Origin: Opitutales bacterium
GTDB lineage: Bacteria; Verrucomicrobiota; Verrucomicrobiia; Opitutales; UBA953
DNA length: 64,000 nucleotides
Assembly: GCA_017935025.1 (NCBI GenBank)
Contig: JAGBIL010000017.1
Span: 56,042-120,041, forward strand
Direction of reading: 5' to 3'
The notes beneath the pieces are model-generated. The model was not told the origin of the DNA. It ran no database searches and worked only from the letters and a program-made list of their open reading frames with translations. The position numbers and the translations under genes were made by a program. Positions 26,799-35,696 of the stretch are shown piece by piece; positions within the stretch are counted from its first letter, which is position 1; each line of letters begins with the position of its first letter.

Positions 26799-27602
26799 AT
26801 GAAAATTTCCGTTATCACCGTAAATTTCAATAACCGGAATGGTTTGGCTCGCACTCTTGAGTCTTCCGTGTCGCTCCGCGCGCCCGCAGGCGGAGAAAAG
26901 GAAATTATCATCATCGACGGAGGAAGCACAGACGGAAGCGTCGAGGAAATCAGAAAGCACGGGAACGAAATCGCATACTGGTGTTCCGAGCGGGATCACG
27001 GCATTTTCCACGCGATGAACAAAGGCGTAGCCCGTGCAACCGGTGATTATTGCATTTTCATGAATTCCGGGGACACATTCGCCACGCCTGACGTTTTGGA
27101 GAAAATCTTTTCTGTTACGTTCCCGCAACCCCGGCCGGACGTCATCACGGGGGCGACGTATTATTGCGATCCGTCAGCCGGAACGGAAAACCTCGAGTTC
27201 CCGCCGCAAAAAATTTCGCTCGGATATTTCTTCTTCGGAAATAATTCACTCCAACACCAATCCTCGTTCATAAAAACAAGTAGGCTCTGTGAACTCCCCT
27301 ACGACGAAAATTTAAAAATCACGAGCGACTTTAAGTTTTGGCTTCAATGCCTTATTTTGAACGACGGGAATTACGCCTCGACGGACGTTCCCGTCGCGAA
27401 ATTCGACACGTCCGGAATTTCGTCCCGCCCCGAAATTCAAAAAGTCATCGAAGCCGAAATCCGAAAAACATATACGGATTTAAATTTGTCGAAAATCATT
27501 ACTGACTACGAACAACTCCGAAACCTGAAATGGAAACTCTTTAAGAGAGTCATCGCAAAAAAACTCAAAGAAACCTTTCGTGTAAGTATTAATTTCCGAT
27601 GA
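26799..27602 (+). CDS. Family 2 glycosyltransferase (tandem copy 1)
   Basis: The GT2 signature is complete: MKISVITVNFNNRNGL, IIIIDGGSTDGSVEEI, GIFHAMNKGVARATGDYCIFMNSGDTF and LQHQSSFIKTSRL. The enzyme is cytosolic and uses a nucleotide-sugar. It is strikingly similar to the next gene over its whole length, which points to tandem duplication. The stop overlaps the next start by 4 bp (ATGA). The sugar and acceptor cannot be read from the sequence. Confidence 0.9.
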   Translation: MKISVITVNFNNRNGLARTLESSVSLRAPAGGEKEIIIIDGGSTDGSVEEIRKHGNEIAYWCSERDHGIFHAMNKGVARATGDYCIFMNSGDTFATPDVLEKIFSVTFPQPRPDVITGATYYCDPSAGTENLEFPPQKISLGYFFFGNNSLQHQSSFIKTSRLCELPYDENLKITSDFKFWLQCLILNDGNYASTDVPVAKFDTSGISSRPEIQKVIEAEIRKTYTDLNLSKIITDYEQLRNLKWKLFKRVIAKKLKETFRVSINFR

Positions 27603-28399
27603 AAACAAGCATTATTACCGTAAACTTTAACGACAAAAACGGGCTTGAAAAAACGCTTCAAAGCTCGACTCGCCTAACGCTCCCGCCCGGGGGTGAAAAA
27701 GAAATCATCGTCATCGACGGCGGAAGCACGGACGGAAGTGTCGAAGTCCTGAAAAAATATTCGGACAAAATCACTTACTGGGTTTCCGAAAAAGATCGCG
27801 GAATTTTCCATGCGATGAACAAGGGTGTCTCGAAAGCGACAGGGGATTTCTGCTGTTTTATGAATGCCGGAGACACGTTCGCCTCCGAAGATGTTTTGGA
27901 AAAGATTTTCATGACCGCCTCTCCCGAAATTCTCGGCGCGGATGTTATCACCGGAGGAACGTTCTACCTTAATCCGGAAGACGGCAGTGAAGAGTTCGGT
28001 CTTCCTCCAAATTATCTCTCGCTCGGATTTTTCTACAACAAAACGCTTCAGCACCAATCCTCATTCATCAAAACGGAAAGGCTTCGACAATTCCCCTACG
28101 ACGAAACCTTAAAAATTACAGCAGACATCAAGTTCTGGATTCAATGCCTGATTTTGAATAACGGGAAATATGTTTCTACGGGCGTTCCCGTCGCAAAATT
28201 CGACCTCTCCGGAGTAAATGCCCGCCCGGAAGGAGCAGAAGGAATTGAAGTGCGCCGCATTTTTTCGGACTTAAAGCTGAACAAAATCCTCTGCGATTAC
28301 GATTTGATCATGAACCCGAAAAATCTCAAAATGAGAATCTGCAGGCACTTCTTCTCAAGAGCGCTCAAAAAATTCTTCCAAAACGGAACTTCCACATGA
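27599..28399 (+). CDS. Family 2 glycosyltransferase (tandem copy 2)
   Basis: This paralogue of the preceding gene has MKTSIITVNFNDKNGLEKTL, IIVIDGGSTDGSVEVLKKY, GIFHAMNKGVSKATGDFCCFMNAGDTF and TLQHQSSFIKTERLRQFPYDETLKI. Differences concentrate in the C-terminal third, where acceptor specificity usually lies. It overlaps genes on both sides by 4 bp, so the three transferases are translationally coupled. Confidence 0.9.
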   Translation: MKTSIITVNFNDKNGLEKTLQSSTRLTLPPGGEKEIIVIDGGSTDGSVEVLKKYSDKITYWVSEKDRGIFHAMNKGVSKATGDFCCFMNAGDTFASEDVLEKIFMTASPEILGADVITGGTFYLNPEDGSEEFGLPPNYLSLGFFYNKTLQHQSSFIKTERLRQFPYDETLKITADIKFWIQCLILNNGKYVSTGVPVAKFDLSGVNARPEGAEGIEVRRIFSDLKLNKILCDYDLIMNPKNLKMRICRHFFSRALKKFFQNGTST

Positions 28400-29202
28400 A
28401 AATCACAATCATCACCGTTTGCTACAACGCAAAAACGACGATTGAACGTACACTGCTGTCTGTCTTCTCACAAACGCACGAGGAAAAAGAACTCATAGTT
28501 ATCGACGGCGGATCGACCGACGGGACACTTGAAATTCTGAAAAAATACGCAGACGAAATAGACATCCTCGTTTCCGAGCCGGATAAAGGCATCTACGATG
28601 CGATGAACAAAGGCATCGCAAATGCCTCCGGCGATTATCTGATATTCATCAACGCGGATGACTATTTTTACGACGAGCTCGTCTTGGCCCGCGTTGCCCA
28701 AGCACCTCCGGCAGACTTTATCTTTGGAGATCAGTACGATGAGGAGGACGGTGTGCGTACACTCTCAGACAATCTTGATGCGCTCGACGTTTATCATATG
28801 TTCCGAGGATATTTTGCTCACCAATCCATTTTGGCAAAGCGCGAGCTCTTTCAAAAATACGGGAACTTCGACTTAAGCTACAAAATCTGTGCTGATTGGG
28901 ATTGGATCTTGCGTTGTCTCGTAAACGGAGCGACAACCACCCGGGTGGACACGCCGATAGCCGTATTCACCGTGGGAGGAGTCTCCGGAATCGCAGGAAA
29001 AAAAGGTCTGCTTTCCCGCGAACGTAAGCGGCTGATAAAGAAGAACCTCGGTTCATTGCCCGTTGAAAATGCACTGATGAGAACCGAAAAACTTTTCAGA
29101 AATCTCCTGCGAAAAACCGGACTAAACAAGAACATCGACACCCTGATAAGAACACGACTTCTCAAGAAATTTCCTCCGGAAAACCTTCCTCCAAGTCTCT
29201 AA
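28396..29202 (+). CDS. Family 2 glycosyltransferase (WcaA-like)
   Basis: MKITIITVCYNAKTTIERTLLSVFSQTHEEKELIVIDGGSTDGT and GIYDAMNKGIANASGDYLIFINADDYF are the GT2 fold and DXD-type motifs. Later HQSILAKRELFQKYGNFD and the CADWDWILRCL acceptor-side motif follow. It is more distant from the two preceding copies than they are from each other. It is the last gene of the coupled operon; a small hairpin with a T-rich tail follows near 29202-29231. Confidence 0.9.
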   Translation: MKITIITVCYNAKTTIERTLLSVFSQTHEEKELIVIDGGSTDGTLEILKKYADEIDILVSEPDKGIYDAMNKGIANASGDYLIFINADDYFYDELVLARVAQAPPADFIFGDQYDEEDGVRTLSDNLDALDVYHMFRGYFAHQSILAKRELFQKYGNFDLSYKICADWDWILRCLVNGATTTRVDTPIAVFTVGGVSGIAGKKGLLSRERKRLIKKNLGSLPVENALMRTEKLFRNLLRKTGLNKNIDTLIRTRLLKKFPPENLPPSL

Positions 29203-29287
29203 ATCCGGGTTTCGGGATTTATTTCTTTTTTCGGACTTTAGGATATGTTACAGTCATGGGCTGTAACCTCTTCCTGATTTCCTCTTC

Positions 29288-30238
29288 ATGTTACTGCACA
29301 AGTTCGCTCACGAAATATTTCGTCCCCTGATCCAACTCAACAGAGCCGCGCTCAAGATACGGGAACACCTTTCCTCAAAACTTGAACGCAATTCTCTTTT
29401 TGTAGACGCCGCCGTTTACCGTGATTGGAGCGGCAAAATTACACCTCAAAATTGGGGAGACGATCTGAACGCGCACTTTCTCTCTCCGCTGTTTTCAAAG
29501 AGGCTATTCTTCCTGTCTCCGCCCCTAAAACAGATTCAATATCAATTTATCGGAAGCATAATCTTCCCAACCAAACAAAGGCAAAAGCGTGTCATTTGGG
29601 GAAGCGGGCTTCTTAATGCCAAGGATTGTCCGGAAAAATCCGGCTTCGAAAACCAAACCTTTCTTGCCGTCAGAGGTCCGCTGACGCGAAAAGTATTAAC
29701 TCAAAACGGTATCGAATGCCCGGAAATTTACGGCGATCCCGCACTTCTGCTCCCGCGTTTTTTTGAGTACACACCTCCGCAGAAAGAAAAACGTCGCGGT
29801 ATCGGAATCGTGTCGGCTTGGTGGGAACACAAAAATCCCGCGTTTTTCAATTTTATGAAAAAAGCCGAAGCGGACGGAGCGCGCCGCATTAAAACACGCG
29901 GATACGGCGATTGGCGGGATTTCATCAGGGAAATCTGCAACAGCGAGTTTGTTATTTCCTCGTCACTGCACGGAGTGATTGTCGCCGAAGCCTACAAAAT
30001 CCCCTGCGTCTGGGTTGTCTTTTCCCCCAAGCAACAAAACGAAGATCACTATTTCAAATACCGGGATTTTTATCAATCCGTCGGAAAAAATATTCTGAAA
30101 CCCTTCCTTGTAACCGAAAGCACAACGCTTGCCGAGTTGCGCGAGATTGCCTCGCGTTGGACTCCGGGAGAGATAAATACGGACGCGCTCGTCGCCGCCT
30201 GCCCGTTCCCGCTCCCGCCCGACGCGAAAGTTAAATAA
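29288..30238 (+). CDS. Polysaccharide pyruvyl transferase family protein
   Basis: The 316 aa sequence has the hallmarks of this family: VIWGSGLL, LAVRGPLTRKVLTQNGI, IYGDPALLLP, and late FVISSSLHGVIVAEAYKIPCVWV. Members of this GT-B-like group (CsaB, WcaK) transfer pyruvate, or in some cases sugars, onto surface polysaccharides. It continues the glycan cluster after an 85-bp gap that contains the small palindrome GTTACAG..CTGTAAC. The cluster is then broken by an ATPase cassette. Confidence 0.85.
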   Translation: MLLHKFAHEIFRPLIQLNRAALKIREHLSSKLERNSLFVDAAVYRDWSGKITPQNWGDDLNAHFLSPLFSKRLFFLSPPLKQIQYQFIGSIIFPTKQRQKRVIWGSGLLNAKDCPEKSGFENQTFLAVRGPLTRKVLTQNGIECPEIYGDPALLLPRFFEYTPPQKEKRRGIGIVSAWWEHKNPAFFNFMKKAEADGARRIKTRGYGDWRDFIREICNSEFVISSSLHGVIVAEAYKIPCVWVVFSPKQQNEDHYFKYRDFYQSVGKNILKPFLVTESTTLAELREIASRWTPGEINTDALVAACPFPLPPDAKVK

Positions 30239-30299
30239 CATAAATTACGTCCGCAAACCGCCGCAGACGAGAGGTCTCAAAACTTCCGGATTCACACCG

Positions 30300-30388
30300 C
30301 TAAGCGATTTCGGGGAAGGAGTCGAGCGTCCAGCGGAAAGTAAAGCGCGATCCGTCGGCGCGGGCAAATTCCAGCGCCCGCGTTCCCG
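30300..30388 (-). pseudogene. Duplicated 3' end of the kinase-glycosidase-like gene (direct repeat, left copy)
   Basis: These 89 bp are identical to 31749-31837, the last 28 codons and TAG stop of the gene at 31749-33917. The two copies are in direct orientation, 1,449 bp apart, and bracket the DUF4143 ATPase gene. The copy ends exactly within a CGTTCCCG word. The rest of the 30239-30496 gap holds an A/T-rich leader with a GCAAACAAA..TTTGTTTGC inverted pair and no other gene. Confidence 0.9.
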
Positions 30389-30496
30389 TAAGCGGTCGAA
30401 ATATTGCAAACAAATTTATTCGTTATAACCAACAAAAACCCACATCTCCTGTTATTTTGTTTGCCATAAACTACAAAAACAAACATTTTCCGTTTT

Positions 30497-31702
30497 ATGG
30501 AAGTTCTCGAGAGGAAGTTTTATACACAGAAAATCGAACCCTACATTAATGCCGGCTTGATCAAGGTGCTTGTCGGACAGCGACGTGTCGGGAAGAGCTG
30601 TATTATGCGTCAGTTAAGAGACAAGCTTGCCCGAGACAATGACACCTGCTGCATATACATTGACAAGGAAGATTTCGCTTTTTCCGGCGTTCAGACGGCA
30701 AAAGATCTCATTGATTGCGTGGAGGCGCAACTTGATCCCCGGAAAAAAAATTTTCTCTTTATCGACGAAGTCCAGGAAATCGACGAGTTTGAAATTGCGC
30801 TGAGAAGCCTTCACGCGAAATCTCAGTGCGATATTTTTTGTACGGGAAGTAACGCCAAAATGCTTTCCGGAGAGCTCGCAACCGGACTTTCAGGACGCTA
30901 TGTCGAATTTGAAATTCACGCCTTAGACTACACGGAATTTCTCCGGTTTCACAAACTTGAAGACACCGACGAATCCCTGAACCTGTATTTTTCTTACGGC
31001 GGAATGCCGCACTTAGCCCGGCTCGGACTGAAAAGCGAACTTGCAGACGAATACCTTCGAAATCTCTACTCGACAATTCTGCTCAAAGATATCACGGCTC
31101 GTCTCGGACTCCGTAACGTTCTTTTTTTGGAGCGGCTTTCCTCTTTTGTTGCAGACAACATCGGAAGCCTTTTTTCTGCAACAAGCATCAGCAAATATTT
31201 AAAATCTCAAAAAGAGCACATCCCGACCTCAAGCGTTCTTCACTATTTAAGAGCCATGCAAAACGCCTTCATTATCAATCGGCTTCCGCGCTTTGATATT
31301 CGGGGAAAATCTTTTTTTGAAACGCAGGAAAAATACTATTTTGAAGACATCGGACTTCGCAATGCGCTCGTCGGGAGAAATCTTGCCCGCGATATCGCAA
31401 AAATTGAAGAAAACGCGGTCTATCTCCATCTGCGAAAACTCGGCTACAAACTATCCGTCGGAAATCTGGGAAACACGGAAATAGACTTTGTCGCGCAAAA
31501 AGGAAACCGTCAGCTCTACTTTCAAGTGTCCTATCTCATCGCCGACGAAAAAACACGACAAAGAGAATTCGGAAATTTGAAAAAAATTCCCGATAATTTC
31601 CCCAAGTACGTCATATCCATGAATCCCTTTAACTCCGGCGGGAACGAAGACGGAATCATACACTGCCATATTCGGGACTTTCTGAAGAAGACGGATTTCT
31701 AA
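30497..31702 (+). CDS. AAA-DUF4143 ATPase, cassette 1
   Basis: Walker A is GQRRVGKS (residues 27-34) and Walker B is FLFIDEVQE (D90-E91), followed by sensor FCTGSNAKML. The C-terminal DUF4143 domain carries a PD-(D/E)XK-like core, EIDFVAQKGNRQLYFQVSY, without the final lysine of the nuclease motif. Members of this family are common, patchily distributed bacterial ATPases of unknown function. The gene is bracketed by 89-bp direct repeats of a neighbour's 3' end and interrupts the glycan region, so it looks acquired. It is only distantly similar to the second DUF4143 gene at 34271. Confidence 0.88.
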   Translation: MEVLERKFYTQKIEPYINAGLIKVLVGQRRVGKSCIMRQLRDKLARDNDTCCIYIDKEDFAFSGVQTAKDLIDCVEAQLDPRKKNFLFIDEVQEIDEFEIALRSLHAKSQCDIFCTGSNAKMLSGELATGLSGRYVEFEIHALDYTEFLRFHKLEDTDESLNLYFSYGGMPHLARLGLKSELADEYLRNLYSTILLKDITARLGLRNVLFLERLSSFVADNIGSLFSATSISKYLKSQKEHIPTSSVLHYLRAMQNAFIINRLPRFDIRGKSFFETQEKYYFEDIGLRNALVGRNLARDIAKIEENAVYLHLRKLGYKLSVGNLGNTEIDFVAQKGNRQLYFQVSYLIADEKTRQREFGNLKKIPDNFPKYVISMNPFNSGGNEDGIIHCHIRDFLKKTDF

Positions 31703-31748
31703 GCGCCACCCCGGAAGAAAAGCGGCGGTGCACCGTCAAAATCCCGCA

Positions 31749-31837
31749 CTAAGCGATTTCGGGGAAGGAGTCGAGCGTCCAGCGGAAAGTAAAGCGCGAT
31801 CCGTCGGCGCGGGCAAATTCCAGCGCCCGCGTTCCCG
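31749..31837. repeat. Right copy of the 89-bp direct repeat around ATPase cassette 1
   Basis: It is identical to 30300-30388 and here forms the functional 3' end of the kinase-glycosidase-like gene, including its TAG stop. Confidence 0.95.
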
Positions 31838-33917
31838 CAGGAACGTCCTCCACGCGCCGCACGAAACGCGTTCCCGCGAGCTGCGAAAGCAATTTTTGCA
31901 ATGCGAAAAACGCCGCGCGCGGACGCGGGTTTTCCGGGTCCGCATCGTCCACCAAGCCGAAGCCCCGGTGCAAAATCCGCCACCAATACGCCCGCGAAAC
32001 GTGCCCGCTCGCAATCGCAAGCAGAAAGTAGCGGCACATAAATTTGGCACAATCCTCCTCCGAAACGCGCGGCGGCTCCACCGTCCACGGCGCCGCAGGA
32101 CGCGTTTCCCACGGACCGTACATCACAAACGGACAATCAATCGGACCGTAAATTCCCGCATTAAGCAACGGCCAGTTGACCTCGGAAACGATGATCTTTT
32201 CCTGCGCGAAACCGTATGTTCTCGCAAACGCCCGATGAATCGCAAATTTCCCGACCGCATCGAATTTTCCCTGAAAATTCTCCGGAGCACCGCGCCGATC
32301 CACATACAGGTGCTGCGAAAGTGCGTGGAACGTTCCCGCGGGAACACCCGACATTAAGCCCGGAAGCGTGTGCAGATCAAAGTCGATGCACGACGGTCCG
32401 GTCAGTTTAATTTGCGGAAACTGCTTTTTTGCCTCAATCGCCGGAGCCAACAATTTTTCGTAATCCGAAAAATCCCACACGCCCCATTTCCCGCGATTTG
32501 TCGCGTGTCCTATTTCATAAAAATCCGCAAAATCGCAGGTTTTTTCGACAACGGCAAAAACCATTTCACGCCAACTTGCCGCATTGCGAACCGCTGCACG
32601 ATCCTGCACGAGAGCAAGAGCGACGGCGTTCCCGCGCTCGTGAAGCTCCGACGCGCGCGCCACGACGTCCCGCCAGTGCTCCCGCCCTTTGTGATGGTAC
32701 GCGCGCAACAGCACGGGAAGTTTCGCTCCCGCCGATTTTTCCAACTCACCGAGCCAATGCAGTTGCGCATCCCACGTTGCGTCAACTTCGAGCGACAACC
32801 CGATCGTTCCCGCCGCGTCAACAGGCTCTCCGAAAGAACACGCCGAAAGCTCTTTGTAGTTTTTCCAAAGCGCGTTCCCGCGAAGCAAAAATTCTTTTGC
32901 AATTTTTAAAATATTTCCTGCCGAGCGGAATTTTCTCCTATCCTTCGACATATAGGCGGGAATTGCCTGCTCCGAGCGACCATCCCAAATCCAAAGCTCC
33001 TTGACCAGCGGAAGAATGTCCGAAGACGGATTTGCCGCCGCCGCACGCCGATCCTCCCGGCGAATCCGCCACTCGCGGATCGGATGCCGCCAAGGACGCA
33101 GCGCCGAGTGCCGTTCAAACGCGTTCCGCTCTTTTTCCTCCGCAACGCAGAACTCGCCCGTCGGACCGTAGCCCATAAAATACATCGAGTGAAAAACACG
33201 TCGGAAATCTGACGGCAAATCCAAGCGCGCCAGGTCGCGCCCGCGCTGCTCGTCCGTCAGCGTTCCCGCCGGAAAAATCCGCACGCGATCCAAGTCGATG
33301 AGCAAAACACTCCACGCGCCGGACTCCGTTTTTTTCATCGCAATGTTCTGGTTGCCCAAGTCGCGGTGAATGATGCCGCAATCGTGCATTGCGCGGCATA
33401 CGTCCGCCGCTGCCTGCATCAGGTTCATCAGCGCTTCGCAGTCCGGATTCTTCGAGTAAATGTGAAAAAGCTCGTCCCGGAAATTCGACATCGTGGGAAC
33501 AAACGCCGTAATCAGGCGGCTTTCGAGCAAATGACCGTTCCCGTCGCGGCGCTCCGCTACGGCAATCGGTTCGGGCGTACCCACGCCGTTTTGTTTCAAA
33601 ATCCACGCCGCACGAAATGCGCGAAACGCTTTCGAGCCCTTTTCTTTCCCGTCAAAAAATTCCCGCAGACATCCCGGCGAACCATAGGTTTTTACAACCA
33701 CGTCGCGCGTGTTCCCGTCCGTACACGCGCACGGAGCTTTGACTACGCGTTCCCGTCCCTGCTGGAGCAAAACCGTGTCCGCGCTTTCCTTTTCCGCCGT
33801 CAGCAAATCCCGCACGCCGGGACAATCCCACGCAGGATTCAGCGCCGCGCGCCAACCTCCGGCAAAATCTTGCCATGCGGGAACGTCCGACTTTTTTTCA
33901 GAGAGAACAGGAAGCAT
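31749..33917 (-). CDS. LPS-kinase-like domain fused to a TIM-barrel glycosidase-like domain
   Basis: Residues 1-330 are a Kdo/WaaP-type kinase: VVVKTYGSPGCLREF (lysine region), MHDCGIIHRDLGNQNIAM (catalytic loop) and VLLIDLDRVRIF (metal site). From about residue 360 the sequence resembles the barrel of GH39/GH5-like glycosidases: LSLEVDATWDAQLHWL, LPVLLRAYHHKGREHW, a possible nucleophile region IIVSEVNWPLLNAG, and a beta-rich C-terminus. ATG at 33917 was chosen; a TTG 33 bp upstream is weaker. No signal peptide is seen, so it is probably cytosolic. It may phosphorylate and trim, or sense, a core glycan. The second-domain call is tentative. Confidence 0.65.
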   Translation of the reverse strand: MLPVLSEKKSDVPAWQDFAGGWRAALNPAWDCPGVRDLLTAEKESADTVLLQQGRERVVKAPCACTDGNTRDVVVKTYGSPGCLREFFDGKEKGSKAFRAFRAAWILKQNGVGTPEPIAVAERRDGNGHLLESRLITAFVPTMSNFRDELFHIYSKNPDCEALMNLMQAAADVCRAMHDCGIIHRDLGNQNIAMKKTESGAWSVLLIDLDRVRIFPAGTLTDEQRGRDLARLDLPSDFRRVFHSMYFMGYGPTGEFCVAEEKERNAFERHSALRPWRHPIREWRIRREDRRAAAANPSSDILPLVKELWIWDGRSEQAIPAYMSKDRRKFRSAGNILKIAKEFLLRGNALWKNYKELSACSFGEPVDAAGTIGLSLEVDATWDAQLHWLGELEKSAGAKLPVLLRAYHHKGREHWRDVVARASELHERGNAVALALVQDRAAVRNAASWREMVFAVVEKTCDFADFYEIGHATNRGKWGVWDFSDYEKLLAPAIEAKKQFPQIKLTGPSCIDFDLHTLPGLMSGVPAGTFHALSQHLYVDRRGAPENFQGKFDAVGKFAIHRAFARTYGFAQEKIIVSEVNWPLLNAGIYGPIDCPFVMYGPWETRPAAPWTVEPPRVSEEDCAKFMCRYFLLAIASGHVSRAYWWRILHRGFGLVDDADPENPRPRAAFFALQKLLSQLAGTRFVRRVEDVPAGTRALEFARADGSRFTFRWTLDSFPEIA

Positions 33918-34147
33918 AAGTATTTTTCTGGGGAAAAAAAAGAATGTCAAAAAAAAGAAAACCGTTCATTGCCGGCGAGCGATTTTAACAAAAATCACTC
34001 ATTGGCAATGAACGAATTTCTAACAGAATTCGCCGCCGAGGGCGAAAGATTTTAATCTTTTTTGTAAAAATCTTTGGATTGTTCGAGCGCAAGGCGGGCT
34101 AATCGAGATTTCCCTTTGCCTTCCCGTAAAAAGCTCTTCCCGCCCGA
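33918..34147. other. Intergenic region with a hairpin and a duplicated gene tail
   Basis: No gene is seen in this stretch. It holds a hairpin with perfect arms GTTCATTGCC (33964-33973) and GGCAATGAAC (34004-34013). A minus-strand fragment follows (34052-34090) that reads like the end of the LapC-like gene: LEQSKDFYKKD then stop. Thirty-five bases (34056-34090) are identical to 35701-35735, but here the last codon and stop read GAT TAA instead of GAC TGA. Confidence 0.85.
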
Positions 34148-34149
34148 AA

Positions 34150-34260
34150 ATCCCGAAAAAACGGAAGATTTTCGCTACTTTTTCTTGGAAAAACGGAAAT
34201 TCCAGATAAAATATTCTTGGAAAAACGGAAAATCTGAATAAATTTTCATTGGAAAAGAGG
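34150..34260. repeat. 32-bp tandem repeat array before ATPase cassette 2
   Basis: The core GGAAAAACGGAAA recurs with exact 32-bp spacing. ACGG falls at 34161, 34193 and 34225, and a decayed copy GAGG at 34257. Units are AT-rich and diverge between cores. The array ends 10 bp before the ATPase start, so it may be its promoter/operator region or a recombination site. Confidence 0.75.
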
Positions 34261-34270
34261 ATCTTACCCT

Positions 34271-35617
34271 ATGTTAAAAAGAAAAATCGATAGCCGGATT
34301 CGGGAATATTACACCCACGAAAAAGGTGCGCTACTTGTAACCGGCGCACGCCAAATCGGAAAAACATTTTCTATTCGGGAGTTCGGGAAAACATTCAAGA
34401 ACTTCATCGAAATCAACTTTATCGCCAATCCGGAAGCCGCCGAAGCATTCAAAAACGCCCAAACGGCAAAGCAACTTCTTCTCCGCCTTTCGGCAATGAC
34501 GACAATCCCGTTGGAAAAAGGGAAAACCCTCATTTTCTTCGATGAGGTTCAGGCGTGTCCGGAAATTGTTACGGCAATCAAATTTCTGACGGAAGAAGGT
34601 TCTTACCGTTACATTCTGAGTGGCTCGCTTCTTGGCGTAGAACTGAAAGATTTACGTTCGGAACCCGTCGGCTACATGGACATCGCCGAAATGTTCCCGC
34701 TCGATTTTGAAGAATTTGCGAAAAACACGGGTGTTTCCGAAACGATTTGGGAAATCGTGAGGACGGCGTGGACGCATCGAGTTCCCGTCGACGAATTTAT
34801 TCACGGAAAAATGATGGAGCTGTTTCGGCTCTATCTTGTCGTCGGGGGAATGCCGGCGGCGGTAACGCGCTATCTCGAAACGTCCAATCTTCAACAGGTT
34901 ATCGCCGTCCAACAGGCGATTCTTCGAATGTACAAGCGGGATATTGCACAATACGATCCCGGAAGCAAACTCTACATCGAAGAAATTTTTGAACTCATTC
35001 CGCCCGAGCTTAACGCCAAGAATAAACGTTTTATTTTAAAAAAATTAAACGAAAACGCGAAATTCGCACGTTACGAAAACAGTTTTCTCTGGCTAAAAAA
35101 TGCGGGCGTCGCACTTCCCGTTTACAATGTCGAAGAGCCCAAAATTCCCTTACTTCTGGCACGTTCCCGCAACCTCTTTAAATTATTTCAGAGCGATATC
35201 GGATTGCTGGCATGCCAATATGCAGAGGGCATTCAGCTAAAAATCATAACAAACGACAAGAATATCAACTTCGGCTCCGTTTTTGAAAATGCCGTCGCGC
35301 AGGAGTTGTTTGCACATGGATTTACTCCCTATTTTTACAACAACAAAAAACGCGGCGAATTGGATTTTGTCCTCGAAATCGGAGGGAACGTACTCCCGAT
35401 TGAAGTCAAATCCGGAAAAAACTACGAAGTTCATCGCGCGCTTTCCAACATATTGGATTGCGGAGAATACGATATTCCCGAAGCGCTTGTCCTTCAAAAC
35501 GGAAACCTGAACCGCAAGGGGAAAATCATCTACGCTCCGATTTACATGGTCGCCTTTATAAAAAAAGAAGGCAACGCTCCCGCGTTTTATTCCGTTGACC
35601 TTTCCGCCTTGCGCTAA
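34271..35617 (+). CDS. AAA-DUF4143 ATPase, cassette 2
   Basis: Walker A is GARQIGKT (residues 25-32), Walker B is TLIFFDEVQA (D91-E92), and the sensor motif is YILSGSLLGVEL. The C-terminal DUF4143 part has a complete PD-(D/E)XK-like motif, GELDFVLEIGGNVLPIEVKSGK, unlike cassette 1. Function of the family is not established. It sits opposite in strand to its neighbours, between the LapC-like gene and a duplicated tail of that gene, and is preceded by a 32-bp tandem array. Those features suggest a mobile or recently acquired cassette. Confidence 0.88.
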   Translation: MLKRKIDSRIREYYTHEKGALLVTGARQIGKTFSIREFGKTFKNFIEINFIANPEAAEAFKNAQTAKQLLLRLSAMTTIPLEKGKTLIFFDEVQACPEIVTAIKFLTEEGSYRYILSGSLLGVELKDLRSEPVGYMDIAEMFPLDFEEFAKNTGVSETIWEIVRTAWTHRVPVDEFIHGKMMELFRLYLVVGGMPAAVTRYLETSNLQQVIAVQQAILRMYKRDIAQYDPGSKLYIEEIFELIPPELNAKNKRFILKKLNENAKFARYENSFLWLKNAGVALPVYNVEEPKIPLLLARSRNLFKLFQSDIGLLACQYAEGIQLKIITNDKNINFGSVFENAVAQELFAHGFTPYFYNNKKRGELDFVLEIGGNVLPIEVKSGKNYEVHRALSNILDCGEYDIPEALVLQNGNLNRKGKIIYAPIYMVAFIKKEGNAPAFYSVDLSALR

Positions 35618-35648
35618 AAAACGCGACTTCCCGAAAAGAAGCCGCGTT
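35615..35648 (-). terminator. Terminator of the LapC-like gene
   Basis: AACGCGACTTC (35620-35630) and GAAGCCGCGTT (35638-35648) pair with one mismatch. On the minus strand the stem is followed by six T residues. A 16-bp tandem duplication (GCCGCGTTGAAAGGAA at 35641 and 35657) lies between it and the stop codon at 35697. Confidence 0.6.
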
Positions 35649-35696
35649 GAAAGGAAGCCGCGTTGAAAGGAAAGCGATTCCGAAAAACGGACACGC

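Noticed and set aside
29247..29267. Small palindrome GTTACAG-7-CTGTAAC as a target of the BRO-N protein
   Set aside because: It shares only GTTACA/TGTAAC with the coding palindrome at 23491 and the spacing differs, so the link is too weak.
30389..31748. Insertion sequence carrying the ATPase gene
   Set aside because: No transposase, no terminal inverted repeats and no short target duplication are present; the 89-bp repeat is host coding sequence.
31699..32136. Minus-strand frame sharing its sequence with one at 30292-30486
   Set aside because: The similarity is only the 89-bp direct repeat read in the wrong frame; it lies over the kinase-glycosidase-like gene.
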